Assembly: GCF_029051685.1 (NCBI RefSeq)
Contig: NZ_JAACFT010000009.1
Coordinates: 124,001-188,000, forward strand
From: Bradyrhizobium sp. CSA207
GTDB taxonomy: Bacteria; Pseudomonadota; Alphaproteobacteria; Rhizobiales; Xanthobacteraceae
Reading direction: 5' to 3'
Length of the DNA: 64,000 nt
Shown here: positions 38,015-47,069 of the stretch, piece after piece
Layout: every line of letters starts with the position of its first letter
Numbering within the stretch: the first letter of the stretch is position 1
Translations under genes and position numbers: made by a program
The notes under the pieces: generated by a model
Told to the model about the DNA's origin: nothing
What the model saw: the letters and a program-made list of their open reading frames with translations, nothing else
The model's database searches: none

Positions 38015-38269
38015 ATGAGAACCGTTCGCTTCGCGGCCCTCGCCGCCCTCGTGGGCCTTAGTTCGGTGATTGGCTCTGCGTATGACTCGGCCGCCAACGC
38101 CGGAGGGCTGAATTTGGATTGGCTTTCCAATCAGCCATACGTGGAATGTCTCAAGACAACGACCTTCCTCGCTGGATGGAACAACGGACACCCCCAAGGC
38201 AAGGCCCAGGAAGCTGCCGCTCAGGAGCGTGGCCGGCACTACTGCAACCGGCAGTATGGGTACGAGTAA
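38015..38269 (+). CDS. small secreted protein, 84 aa
   Basis: GGGAGACTGGACA precedes the ATG. A signal peptide (MRTVRFAALAALVGLSSVIGSAYDSAANA) leads to a mature peptide of about 55 residues with two Cys (EC, YC) and an Ala/Glu/Gln-rich helix (GKAQEAAAQERGRHYCNRQYGYE). No family recognised. First of a run of small exported or membrane proteins in the accessory region. Confidence 0.65.
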   Translation: MRTVRFAALAALVGLSSVIGSAYDSAANAGGLNLDWLSNQPYVECLKTTTFLAGWNNGHPQGKAQEAAAQERGRHYCNRQYGYE

Positions 38270-38895
38270 CGAGGTGGCAACTCAGCACCCGATATCTTGG
38301 CGAAGCGGCCAGCCCCGGCAGACCCTTCACCGGGTCTAGACAGAAGATCATTCACGAAGAGCCGCTCATTGCGTTTATGATGGTGTTCCTGCAACCTCAG
38401 TCAGGCCGGCAAGCGCCGTTGAGTTGCTGAACGATGATCACGACGTGAGGCTCTGGGCTGAGCCGGTTTGGCGCTCACCTCGGAGCGCCGAAACACTGCA
38501 GACTCGCCGACAAATGAGATCAGCCACGAAATGGGCTGGATCGAATGAACTGTTACCGTGGGATTGCGACTAATAGCTTGTGGCCGGCATCAGGGGGTCT
38601 GCGGCATCGAACGAAGTTGAACCGTCCTGCAATCATCTTTCTGCGGCCTCGTATTTCTCGAGCTTCGGCAACGAAGTAGCGGATGGGCGCGAATAGGCAT
38701 ATCCCATCACCCGTCTTGGGCTCGGCGCGAGCTTGTCCTGGGCTGGGCAAGCTTGGTTGGGTGATCGCCATGTCAACTATCATGCGACCAATGCGTCAAA
38801 ACGCCATTGGCCGCATCGAACAAGCCTAAAGCCGCATATGAACGCACCACTCTGAATGCGCTGGGTGGATCACTGGTCAATCCGGAGCTTTTGAG
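38270..38895. other. gene-free stretch, 626 bp
   Basis: Lower GC than the flanks towards its right end. A 76-codon minus-strand frame at 38553-38783 lacks a ribosome-binding site and recognisable content. I see no repeat or RNA gene. Confidence 0.4.
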
Positions 38896-39201
38896 ATGTA
38901 TGCATTGAGCCAGAACAAGGCTTTCGTGTTGCTTGTCGGTTGTTCAGTTGCACCAATATTGCCAGCCGCGGCTCAGGGAAGATCCGGCGGAGATTGCGTA
39001 TTTTGTTACATGGTTTGTGACCGACATTACACCGGCGCGGCGATCTTAAGCTGTCGTTCGGACTGCGATAGAAATCGTTGTATCCAGGCAAATAAGACCA
39101 GCTGCAATCGCGGCTGGCATCATACGGCAACGGGTTGCAAGCCCAATCCCCCCGGGTGGCGACCGGGGTCGCGGCTCCCGCCCGGCGAAGTTCCTTACTG
39201 A
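38896..39201 (+). CDS. small secreted cysteine-rich protein, 101 aa
   Basis: GGAGCTTTTGAG precedes the ATG. A signal peptide (NKAFVLLVGCSVAPILPAAAQ) is followed by a mature part with nine Cys, grouped as CVFCYMVC, CRSDCDRNRC and CNRG..C, suggesting disulfides or metal binding, then a Pro/Gly/Arg-rich tail. Function unknown. Confidence 0.6.
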   Translation: MYALSQNKAFVLLVGCSVAPILPAAAQGRSGGDCVFCYMVCDRHYTGAAILSCRSDCDRNRCIQANKTSCNRGWHHTATGCKPNPPGWRPGSRLPPGEVPY

Positions 39202-39251
39202 CCTCTCGACGATATCTTTCGAACGATTGCTTCAAGATTGAAGGCGGCCAG

Positions 39252-39422
39252 ATGCGCGTAGACGCTTCAAAGCTCAGGATGCTCAGTGTCGTCTTTTGGA
39301 TCCTGCTGCTGCCTTGCATGTTCTACAATTTGTATCGCAAATACCAATCGCTCGACGCGTGCCGATTCCAGCAGATCGAATTGGAGGCCCTCGACGCCAC
39401 GATTCGGGGGACAGGGAAATAG
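39252..39422 (+). CDS. small single-pass membrane protein, 56 aa
   Basis: MRVDASKLRMLSVVFWILLLPCMFYNLYRKYQ contains one membrane helix; a charged cytoplasmic or periplasmic tail follows (ACRFQQIELEALDATIR). It ends two bases before the start of the next gene, which encodes a similar layout. Confidence 0.5.
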   Translation: MRVDASKLRMLSVVFWILLLPCMFYNLYRKYQSLDACRFQQIELEALDATIRGTGK

Positions 39423-39424
39423 GG

Positions 39425-39628
39425 ATGAGCAATATCGCGGACGCAGCTCCAAACAACATGAGGTACGGCCTCTTTATGGGTGCGGTTGGTATCCTGATGA
39501 TCGGCTGGACGATCGCTTACGGGTACGCGAACTATCGAAGTGATGAGTGCTTGAAGAGCGCCAAGACCCGTATCGATAGCATTAGGACGCACGTGGTGCC
39601 CGGCAACGCCGCCAAACAAGGAAGATAA
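39425..39628 (+). CDS. small single-pass membrane protein, 67 aa
   Basis: MSNIADAAPNNMRYGLFMGAVGILMIGWTIAYGYANYR has one membrane helix and a tail with one Cys (DECLKSAKTRIDSIRT), parallel in order to its upstream neighbour (helix, Tyr/Arg, Cys, amphipathic helix). The two may be a duplicated or interacting pair. Confidence 0.5.
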   Translation: MSNIADAAPNNMRYGLFMGAVGILMIGWTIAYGYANYRSDECLKSAKTRIDSIRTHVVPGNAAKQGR

Positions 39629-39718
39629 GCCGAAAAGGTTGCCACCTGAATGGCTGCGCCACGGTTCATGACGCGCACAGGCCACAAATCGGGGCCGGCC
39701 AACCCAAGCCATCGTTCA

Positions 39719-39900
39719 GAATGGCGCACCACGGCCCGATGGAGATGGGCACTATTGTTTCGCCGTGGCGCTATGATGCAACGGCCGCTTAAGCGATCCG
39801 GCCGGATGACCAGCGATGGCCTGCGATCTTGCGCTACGCCTCATGGGCGCTGTCCGCCCGATTTCGCCGGTGGTCCGGTTACCCTTCGGCTGCGGCCATT
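39719..39900 (+). repeat. dispersed short-peptide repeat, copy 1
   Basis: The core GGCACTATTGTTTCGCCGTGG continues GCGCTATGATG. It begins a frame at ATG 39739, MEMGTIVSPWRYDATAA then stop at 39790. Further 3' parts (GCGATCTTGCGCTACGCCT, GGTCCGGTTACCC) are shared with copy 3. The rest of 39629-40107 holds no other gene. Confidence 0.7.
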
Positions 39901-40107
39901 TCGATCAATCCCGGGAACGGCGCGATGGGCCAGGAACCGACCTTGCATCTTCGCCTGAGAAGTTGTTCCGGCGCTCAAGGGACGGCAGCCACGCTGCCTT
40001 TGTGCTGCGGCCCTGAATATCGAGATAATAAGAATCACACGCGCCTACGCGGGCTCTGCTTCGGGACGCCAAGAAATGAAAACGACAGCGCAGCCCAAGC
40101 GTTGGAG

Positions 40108-41448
40108 TCACCTCGCCGAGGCGGCCCGCACATGCTCTTCAGTCTCGGCCCGATACAGGTGCACGGCTTCATCAAGTCCCTTCAAGGCATGAAAACCGTA
40201 ATCTCCGAAGCGAAGGTTTGCGCCGGCGACCAGATCACGAACGGTGTTGGACACGAGCACCTCCCCAGCTCCGGCCAAGTCGCAGATGCGAGCTGCGATG
40301 TGCACAGCTATTCCGCTAATGTCGTCCGGCTTTACCTCTATCTCCCCCGTATGCACTCCGCCTCGGACCTGGAGATCCAACGAGCGCACGCCCTCGGAGA
40401 TGGCGGCAGCGCACCGAATTGCGCGAGCAGGACCGTCGAAAGTTGCCAAGAACCCATCGCCTGTTGTCTTCACTTCCCGTCCCTTGAAGCGTTCAATCTC
40501 CAGCCGTGCAATGCGGTCGTGCTGGTCAAGCAGCGCGCTCCAGCGCGTATCACCGAGTTCCGATGCGCGCTTCGTCGAGTCGACGATGTCGGTGAGCATT
40601 ACCGTTGCGAGGATGCGATCCCGCTCGACGTGGGCTCGTGAGCCCGTGAGGAATTCGTCTATCTCGCAAGCGACACTGTCGTGGTCGCCTGCCGAGATAA
40701 AATGATCCTGTCCAGACAGCTCAACGTATTTCGCTCCCGGAATGGTTTGCGCCAGGTAGCGGCCAGCTTCTACGTTGACCCTGGTGTCGCCGGTCCGGTG
40801 CAGCACGAGCGTCGGCGTGTGAATGGTCGGGAGAATGTGCCGAACGTCGATCTCGCTGTTCATGCGCAGGAGCGCAAGGACGGCCGAGGGGCTCGCTCCC
40901 AATCGCTCGGAGCGTGCCCACCATTGCCTGAATCGCTCGTCCGGCGCCCACGTCGGCGCGAACGCAGTGATGCTCGCCCCTGTTCCCCACGACTGCTCGA
41001 CCTTGTCGAGGAAGCCTTCGAACTTATCCGGCGGCAGGACCCACGTGAAGAAGTGGGCGTAGGCTCCATAGAGCACGAGGGCCTGGCACCGCTCGGGATA
41101 GCTCGCCGCAAACAGCATGCTCATCGCACCGCCCTCCGAGGTGCCGAAGACGGCGGAGCGTTCGCTGCCAACGGCATCCATCACCGCGCGCACATCATCC
41201 ATGCGCTCTTCCAGGGTCGGGATGCTTCCGGTCCTGTCCGAAAGCCCGGTGCCGCGCTTGTCGAACAGGATGAGACGGCTGAAGCTCGCAAGCCGCGACA
41301 GGAAATGCGCCAGCGCCGGGTTGTCCCACTGGTGATCGAGATTGGAGATGAAGCCTGGCACAAGGATCAAATCAAGCGGCCCGTTCCCGACCACCTGATA
41401 AGCGATCCGAACCTCTCCGCTTTTGGCATACCGTGTCTCCAGTACCAT
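40108..41448 (-). CDS. alpha/beta hydrolase fused to a class III adenylate/guanylate cyclase
   Basis: A 446-residue two-domain protein. Residues 1-270 or so are an alpha/beta hydrolase (ILFDKRGTGLSDR, nucleophile elbow VFGTSEGGAMS, LVLHRTGDTRV for the acid). Residues 290-446 are a class III cyclase homology domain: ATVMLTDIVDSTKRASELGD (first metal Asp), KTTGDGFLATFDGPARAIRCA and GVHTGEIEVKPDDISGIAVHIAARI. Hydrolase-like domains in such fusions are probably sensors. ATG 41448 is chosen; an upstream extension is less convincing. Ends convergent to small protein genes. Confidence 0.9.
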   Translation of the reverse strand: MVLETRYAKSGEVRIAYQVVGNGPLDLILVPGFISNLDHQWDNPALAHFLSRLASFSRLILFDKRGTGLSDRTGSIPTLEERMDDVRAVMDAVGSERSAVFGTSEGGAMSMLFAASYPERCQALVLYGAYAHFFTWVLPPDKFEGFLDKVEQSWGTGASITAFAPTWAPDERFRQWWARSERLGASPSAVLALLRMNSEIDVRHILPTIHTPTLVLHRTGDTRVNVEAGRYLAQTIPGAKYVELSGQDHFISAGDHDSVACEIDEFLTGSRAHVERDRILATVMLTDIVDSTKRASELGDTRWSALLDQHDRIARLEIERFKGREVKTTGDGFLATFDGPARAIRCAAAISEGVRSLDLQVRGGVHTGEIEVKPDDISGIAVHIAARICDLAGAGEVLVSNTVRDLVAGANLRFGDYGFHALKGLDEAVHLYRAETEEHVRAASAR

Positions 41449-41561
41449 CGCATAGCCCTCACGCGAGGTTCCGAACACTTGCGCCCGCGCTTTACAACAG
41501 AGCAGGTCCTGATGCGATGCGCCGGCTCGGCCCGGATCCATCGACTCCGAAACGAAATGGT

Positions 41562-42416
41562 CTACTCAAATCTCACTGACACCCTCGGAATGCTCGGCAG
41601 TCCTTCATATCGGACGGTGACCGTCTGACCGGGCTTCGGCGGGGTTAACGGCGAGAACGCCCCGACGCTGATCAGGTCGCCAGCCTTCAGCTTGCGGCCG
41701 CTCTTCGCGAGGTCTTCCGCAAGCCACACGACCACGCTTAGCGGATTCCCGAGTGTCGCCGCACCGACCCCTTCGGCCAGCATAGCGCCGCTCTCGTCGG
41801 TCGCGACGATCTTCGTTTCAGCGAGACGCTTCAGAGTTTCCGGCGTGTTCTCTAACGGGACTTCAGGGCCCGCGACTCCGAGACGAGCGGCAACGTTGAT
41901 CGCGATTAGCTGAAGGCCGTCGATCTTCTCGTTGGGGCCGAGCGCGATGTCGTTCAGCTCGATGTAGGGCCGCATCCCTGATATATGTCGCAGGGCCTCC
42001 TCCGGGGTTTTTGCCTGATTTACACCGTCATCCTTTACGACGAGGAGCATATCGGACTCCCATACGGGGCGCGCCCCGAACGTCGCCGGCACGGTGGCGC
42101 CATCGTTCAACACCATCTTTTCGAGCACAAGGCCCGCAACAGGCGCGTTCCAGTTGAAGCGCTCCTGAACCGCTTTAGCTGTCAGCCCGGCCTTGTACCC
42201 AACGACCTTGCCTTGCGAGTCGGTCAAGGCCTCGACGAGCTTGTCGCGAGCGCATACGGCATCCCTCATGTCGGAAACGGGCAGCGCCTTCGTCGGACGC
42301 TTCGCTTGCCAGTCCTTAATGAAGATCTGGATTGCCTCGGCCGTCGGGCATTCCGCCAGTGCCGCTCCGCTCACAAGCAACCCGGCAACAAACGACATGA
42401 GAGCGACCGCACGCAT
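41562..42416 (-). CDS. 2-keto-4-pentenoate hydratase/FAH-like protein with signal peptide
   Basis: From ATG 42416 the protein begins with a clear signal sequence (MRAVALMSFVAGLLVSGAALAEC) and 260 further residues like MhpD-type hydratases: VVGYKAGLTAKAVQERFNWNAPVAGLVLEKMVLNDGA, YIELNDIALGPNEKIDG, and ATLGNPLSVVVWLAEDLAKSGRKLKAGDLISVGAFSPL. Hydratases of aromatic meta-cleavage are cytoplasmic; a periplasmic member is unusual. The natural reaction is unknown. Confidence 0.85.
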   Translation of the reverse strand: MRAVALMSFVAGLLVSGAALAECPTAEAIQIFIKDWQAKRPTKALPVSDMRDAVCARDKLVEALTDSQGKVVGYKAGLTAKAVQERFNWNAPVAGLVLEKMVLNDGATVPATFGARPVWESDMLLVVKDDGVNQAKTPEEALRHISGMRPYIELNDIALGPNEKIDGLQLIAINVAARLGVAGPEVPLENTPETLKRLAETKIVATDESGAMLAEGVGAATLGNPLSVVVWLAEDLAKSGRKLKAGDLISVGAFSPLTPPKPGQTVTVRYEGLPSIPRVSVRFE

Positions 42417-42876
42417 CGAGGGCCTCCCTTTGTCTGTTCTGAGGGAGCGTAGCCTAGTTGCGGAGGGGGCGCTAGGTATCAAAAATGCTGGGGCTAAGGT
42501 ACCACGCTCGCGGTGAGATCGGTGGCGTGAGACTCATCGTCGACGATACGGGTAAACCCCTTCAGATCGGGGCCTCTGAACCGCCTCTTCGCCGTCCGAT
42601 TTGGGTCAAGAGCGTCGATATTGCCATGACCGCATGGGAGGCCACTGCCGGACCAACGGTGCACCGCCAAGGCTCGCGCTGCGCGCGACCGGCTCCGCCG
42701 GCTCGCGGCCTTGACGGCGCTCCGCTGGCCCGGCTCTTTTGCTTCCATGCGTTCATGGCCTGCACTGCGCGATCGCGCTCATGCTGCAGAGAAAGTGCGA
42801 GTTCGCAGGGCTGCAGCGTGACTTGGCGTAGACATCGGCCGTTCTGCGGATCGGCCAGGCTTGCCACAGTGGCGCC
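42417..42876. other. region before the recombinase module, no supported gene
   Basis: Overlapping frames on both strands lack ribosome-binding sites and recognisable domains. Part may be remnant of genes that normally precede recombinases in Rhizobiales, but I cannot identify one. Confidence 0.4.
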
Positions 42877-43113
42877 ATGGCTCTTCCTCACAAATCGCAG
42901 CTACGGCGTCCGCCGGACCGCACCCCACTTGACGATCTCTACGACTATGCGCGTGCGCCCGCGCGTCCTGGTCGACGACGAGCGAAGCGCGCTTCGGTGA
43001 CATGGGCGGTGACGGACGACTGGCCGAAGGACGTGTCAGTGACCGAAACGGAGATCGATGTCTTCGAAGCCTGGTTCGGTGATCTGTTCGACGAGTTGTT
43101 TGGAAAGGACTGA
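42877..43113 (+). CDS. small acidic protein encoded before the recombinase, 78 aa
   Basis: A basic, Arg/Pro-rich first half (HKSQLRRPPDRTPLDD) and an acidic C-terminus (DDWPKDVSVTETEIDVFEAWFGDLFDELFGKD). It ends 12 bp before the recombinase start on the same strand, so it belongs to the recombinase module. Function unknown. Confidence 0.6.
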   Translation: MALPHKSQLRRPPDRTPLDDLYDYARAPARPGRRRAKRASVTWAVTDDWPKDVSVTETEIDVFEAWFGDLFDELFGKD

Positions 43114-43125
43114 GGGGACATCACC

Positions 43126-43725
43126 ATGGCTGCAACGGTTCGGGCTGCTCTCTACCTGCGGGTCTCGACGGGACGGCAAGCCGATAACGATCTCTCCATC
43201 CCGGATCAGCGCCGCCAGGCGAAGGGCTATTGCGCATCGCGTGGGTGGGAGATTGCCTCCGACTATGTCGAGCCGGGCGCGTCTGCGACCGACGATCGGC
43301 GGCCGGAGTTCCAGTGCATGATCGACGCGGCGACGGTCAAGCCGACGGCATTCGACGTGATCGTGGTCCACAGCTTCAGCCGCTTCTTCCGCAACCAGTT
43401 CCAGCTTGAGTTCTATGTTCGCCGGCTTGCCAAGAACGGCGTGCGCCCGGTGTCGATCACGCAGGAGCTCGGCGACGACCCAATGAGCAACATGATCCGC
43501 CAGATCATGGCGCTATTCGACGAATACCAGTCCAAGGAGAACGCCAAGCATACGCTGCGCGCCATGAAGGAGAATGCCCGCCAAGGCTTCTGGAATGGCG
43601 CGCTGCCCCCGATCGGCTACCGCATCGTGGAAGCCGCCGAGCAGCGCGGCCACCGCACCAACCCGCGACGGACCGTCAGAGCGGCGAAGTTGTCAGCCTC
43701 GCCAACTGGGCCGATTCGGACCTGA
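43126..43725 (+). pseudogene. large serine recombinase, N-terminal fragment
   Basis: Residues 1-178 are the resolvase catalytic domain: ALYLRVSTGRQADNDLSIPDQRRQAKGYC with the nucleophile Ser in RVST, HSFSRFFRNQFQLEFY with the catalytic Arg, then QIMALFDEYQSKENAKHTLRAMKENARQGFWNGALPPIGYRIVEAAEQRGHRT. Homology stops at 43661, where the 132-bp duplicated end of the 97-aa gene begins in another frame; the frame then runs on to 43725 with nonsense sequence. The rest of the recombinase is found at 47070-47924. Confidence 0.85.
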
Positions 43726-43793
43726 CGCGCCTGACGGCGCATGAGCCCGAGCCGACCGGTGTGATCGTGGTGTTCGAGCAAATGAAGCACTGA
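43662..43793 (+). repeat. 132-bp direct duplication, copy 2
   Basis: Second copy of the 3' end of the 97-aa gene (see 37445-37576), one mismatch. Its left edge is exactly the point where the recombinase gene is broken. Confidence 0.95.
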
Positions 43794-43828
43794 GTGCTGC
43801 CACGCCGCCAGACGGAGTTGGAAGGAAA

Positions 43829-43960
43829 TGGCGCGCCACGGCCGATGAAGATGGGCACTATTGCTTCGCCGTGGCGCTATGATGTTGTGGCCGGGAACCC
43901 GGTCCGGTTACCAGCGCACGGCTAGCCTTCGATTCTGCACTACGCGTCGTCGGGCAATCT
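43829..43960 (+). repeat. dispersed short-peptide repeat, copy 2
   Basis: ATG 43845 opens MKMGTIASPWRYDVVAGNP and continues seven codons to a stop at 43923. It shares GGCGCGCCACGGCCGATGAAG-type lead sequence with copies 1 and 3. The remainder up to 44080 holds only the leader of the GYD gene. Confidence 0.7.
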
Positions 43961-44080
43961 TCTCCCAGGCCCGGCTTCCATAACCGTCTCCGCTGCCCAA
44001 GGGGATGTACGCGGGCTGCGGGGAGGCGTACAATTATCGGGTCCCTCGCGCAAAATGATCAACATGACGTGGAGGTGGCC

Positions 44081-44362
44081 ATGAAATATGTGCTGCTTGG
44101 TAATCTGGCCCCAGAGTGGGCGAGCAAGCAATCGGAACGGGTCGGCAAAGCCAAGGCGAAGCTCGACAATCTGGGCATCAAGATCGAGTCGATCCACTAC
44201 ACGCAGGGCTACTACGATTTCGTCGATATCGTTGATGCCCCGAATCCGGAAGCGATGCTCGCGTTCTCTGTCTGGTACTCCACTCAGGGTCTGGGGCGGA
44301 TCCAAAGTATGCCGGCCTTCGATGCAAAGAGCTTCGAGGCCGCGATCAAGAACGCAGGCTAA
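44081..44362 (+). CDS. GYD domain protein
   Basis: A 93-residue protein: KYVLLGNLAPEWASKQSERVGKAKAKLDNLGIKIESIHYTQGYYDFVDIVDAPNPEAMLAFSVWYSTQGLGRIQSMPAF. The GYYDFVDIVDAP stretch corresponds to the GYD motif region. GGAGG lies five bases before the ATG. The dimeric alpha-beta fold is known but the function is not. It lies within the insert that splits the recombinase. Confidence 0.82.
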   Translation: MKYVLLGNLAPEWASKQSERVGKAKAKLDNLGIKIESIHYTQGYYDFVDIVDAPNPEAMLAFSVWYSTQGLGRIQSMPAFDAKSFEAAIKNAG

Positions 44363-44433
44363 GCGCCGCGTGCGGAGCGCCGCAGGAGGCGGCGGGGCGT
44401 CGATAGGGCACCCTATCGCGCTTTTGCGTAGAT

Positions 44434-44620
44434 TGGCGCGCGGCGGCCGATGAAGACGGGCACTATTCTTTCGCCGTGGCGCTATGATGCCGTGGCCCGC
44501 TGGGCGCTCCAATCGGCAAAACCGCGACGGACTGCGATCTTGCACTAGCCTATTGGGGGCCGCCCGACTTCCCGATATCGCAGGTAGTCCGGCTACCCTT
44601 GATAGCGGGCCTTTTTCCAT
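44434..44620 (+). repeat. dispersed short-peptide repeat, copy 3
   Basis: ATG 44450 opens MKTGTILSPWRYDAVARWA and continues to a stop at 44546, 32 codons in all. Downstream blocks TGCGATCTTGCACTAGCCT and GTCCGGCTACCC parallel copy 1. The rest of 44363-44831 shows no other gene. Confidence 0.7.
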
Positions 44621-44831
44621 CAAATCGTGGATTCACGATGAGCCATTCGGCGACATCAGCAGCACGTCTTCCCAATGTTTGTTCACCTATCCAGGCAGGC
44701 ATCGGTCAGTGCGGCTGACATTTCAAGCTAACGGCAACGACCGGCATGCGCCCTGGGAGGCACCCCCGTCAAAGCGCCTTGGCGCTGCGGCGTGATCCGT
44801 CGTACAAATGTGCCGAGTTGGATTGCGGGCC

Positions 44832-46799
44832 ATGGTGCAAGAGCGGCCAGTCCGGGTCGAGCGTAGGTTGTCGGCGATATTGGCTGCCGATGTGGCGGGC
44901 TATTCGCGGCTCATGCATCGCGACGAAGAAGCTACACACGCCAGGCTAACCGCACTCCTGACCGACGCCGTCTACCCGGCAATCGCCGAGCACGGCGGGC
45001 ACCTCGTGAAGAACACCGGTGACGGGTTCTTGGTGGAGTTTCCAAGCGCGGTCGAGGCGGTTCGAGCTGCGACAGAATTCCAAACCCGCATCAAGGAGCT
45101 TACAATTGGCGAGGTTGAGGACAGGCGTATTGCTTTCCGCGTGGGCGTCAATATCGGCGACGTCATAGTTGAGCCGCATGATATTTTTGGAGATGGCGTC
45201 AACATCGCGGCGCGGCTTGAGGGTATCGCCGAACCTGGCGGCATCTGCATCTCCTCTGCTGCCTACGATCAAATCAGAGACAAGATCCGGGTTGAGTTCG
45301 CCGATCTGGGTGAGCATTCTGTCAAGAACATCGCCCGACCTGTGCGCGTTTTTGCCTTGCAGCCCGATGCTCTGGCTGGTCTTTCGGCACCGTCCGTGAA
45401 TCCTGCACCCGTGAGGTCGCGGCCACGCGGATCTCTTTGGGCTATGGCCGCGATTGCCTTGGTGCTTGTCATCGGCGTCACAGTAGCGGCCGCTTGGTGG
45501 TTTCGACCGTCTTCTAACACCGCCTCATCGGCGTCTGTTGCTACGAACAACGCCGCCACCAAAAGCATTGCTGCGATTTCTCACGCAAGCTCCCCACCAC
45601 GCTTCTCGATTGTCGTGTTGCCCTTCGCGAACACGAGCAGCGATCCGGATCAGGAATACTTCGCGGACGGCATTACCGATGATCTGACGACCGACTTGTC
45701 ACGCATCTCGGATAGCTTCGTGATCGCCCGCAACACTGCGTTTACCTTCAAGGGGAAGCCGGTGGACATCAAACAGGTCGGCCGCGAGTTGAATGTGCGG
45801 TATGTCTTGGAGGGCAGCGTACGGCGGGACGGAGACCAAGTCCGAGTAAATACGCAGCTCATTAACGCCGAAACCGGCGCACACGTTTGGGCTGATCGGT
45901 TCGACAAAGATCGGGCAGATATCTTCAAAGTGCAGAACGAGGTCACCGCTCGCATTGCCGGGACTTTGAACCTGGAACTGATCAGGGCGGAAAGCCAGCG
46001 CGCAGAGCGCGAGCATGCGGACAATCCCGACGCGGTCGATCTCGCCATGCGGGGCTGGGCCGCCTATTACCGACCGCTGTCCGCTCAGCAGTTGGCCGAG
46101 GCGCGGATGCTGTTCGAGCGAGCATTACGTATCAATCCTCAATCTCCGCAGGCACTGCACGGTCTGGCGCGCACGCTTGCCTGGGCGGTAACAAGCCGCT
46201 TTAGCAACGCGCCGGCTGATGACCTTATGCGCGCCGATGAAGCGGTGGGGCGGGTCCTCCGGAGCTGGCCCGACGATGCGCTGGCACACGATACTAAGGG
46301 CCACATTTTGCGGGCGCGAAAACAGTTTGAGCAGTCGATTGCTGAGTACGAGACGGCTATCAATCTCGACCGCAATCTCGCGAACGCCTATGGTGCGAGT
46401 GGCCTTACCAAGCTCTTTGCAGGGCGCGCGGAGCAGTTGTTCACGCCAGTCGAAACCGCTATCCGGCTGAGTCCGCGCGACCCGCTCCTGAGCGTTTGGC
46501 TATACTGGATCTGTCACGCACATACACATCTCGGTCACGACGACGAAGCGATCGACTGGTGTAGCAAGTCGATCGCCACTAATCCGCTTTGGTATGTCTA
46601 TATTGACCTGATCTCTGCCTATGGCTGGAAGGGGCAGAAGGATAACGCGCAGGCCGCAATAGCCGAGCTGAATAAGCTAGTACCAAATTACACAGTAAAA
46701 AAATGGGCGAATGAAGGTTATTCGGACAATCCGGTCTTTGTCGCCCAGTATCAGCGGATCGTCGAAGGACTTAGGAAGGCCGGATTGCCCGAAGAATGA
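44832..46799 (+). CDS. class III adenylate/guanylate cyclase with TolB-like and TPR domains
   Basis: A 655-residue membrane-anchored signalling protein. Residues 10-170: cyclase domain RLSAILAADVAGYSRLMHRDEEATHARL, NTGDGFLVEFPSAVEAVRAA, GVNIGDVIVEPHDIFGDGVNIAARLEGIAEPGG. One membrane helix near 205-225 (AMAAIALVLVIGVTVAAAWWF). Then a TolB-N-like domain, FSIVVLPFANTSSDPDQEYFADGITDDLTTDLSRI, and five or so TPR-like repeats to the C-terminus. This architecture is abundant in Bradyrhizobium. ATG 44832 removes eight unlikely residues. It lies inside the insert that splits the recombinase. Confidence 0.92.
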   Translation: MVQERPVRVERRLSAILAADVAGYSRLMHRDEEATHARLTALLTDAVYPAIAEHGGHLVKNTGDGFLVEFPSAVEAVRAATEFQTRIKELTIGEVEDRRIAFRVGVNIGDVIVEPHDIFGDGVNIAARLEGIAEPGGICISSAAYDQIRDKIRVEFADLGEHSVKNIARPVRVFALQPDALAGLSAPSVNPAPVRSRPRGSLWAMAAIALVLVIGVTVAAAWWFRPSSNTASSASVATNNAATKSIAAISHASSPPRFSIVVLPFANTSSDPDQEYFADGITDDLTTDLSRISDSFVIARNTAFTFKGKPVDIKQVGRELNVRYVLEGSVRRDGDQVRVNTQLINAETGAHVWADRFDKDRADIFKVQNEVTARIAGTLNLELIRAESQRAEREHADNPDAVDLAMRGWAAYYRPLSAQQLAEARMLFERALRINPQSPQALHGLARTLAWAVTSRFSNAPADDLMRADEAVGRVLRSWPDDALAHDTKGHILRARKQFEQSIAEYETAINLDRNLANAYGASGLTKLFAGRAEQLFTPVETAIRLSPRDPLLSVWLYWICHAHTHLGHDDEAIDWCSKSIATNPLWYVYIDLISAYGWKGQKDNAQAAIAELNKLVPNYTVKKWANEGYSDNPVFVAQYQRIVEGLRKAGLPEE

Positions 46800-47069
46800 G
46801 AGCCGCTGACTACCGTGAGACCGCGTCAATCTGGTCCAAAGAAATTTCGTTACAGGCGGCTGCCGCGGTCTTGGAAGCTCGTTATCGACAAGCTGTAGGG
46901 CGAGGCAGCTGAAGGCACGCAACCCGACCACTTCGGCGAGACTGAATGGCGGCATATGCCTCACGACCCCGCCCAAAGTGTGCGTAGGTGTTCGCGGCTT
47001 CTGGCTGGAGCCATTCACTGGATCGGCGATTCCACTTTTCCCAGACCACAACGGTGCGGCCTTCTCGAC

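Noticed and set aside
43940..44623. 227-codon minus-strand frame over the GYD gene
   Set aside because: Antisense of the GYD gene and the short-peptide repeats.
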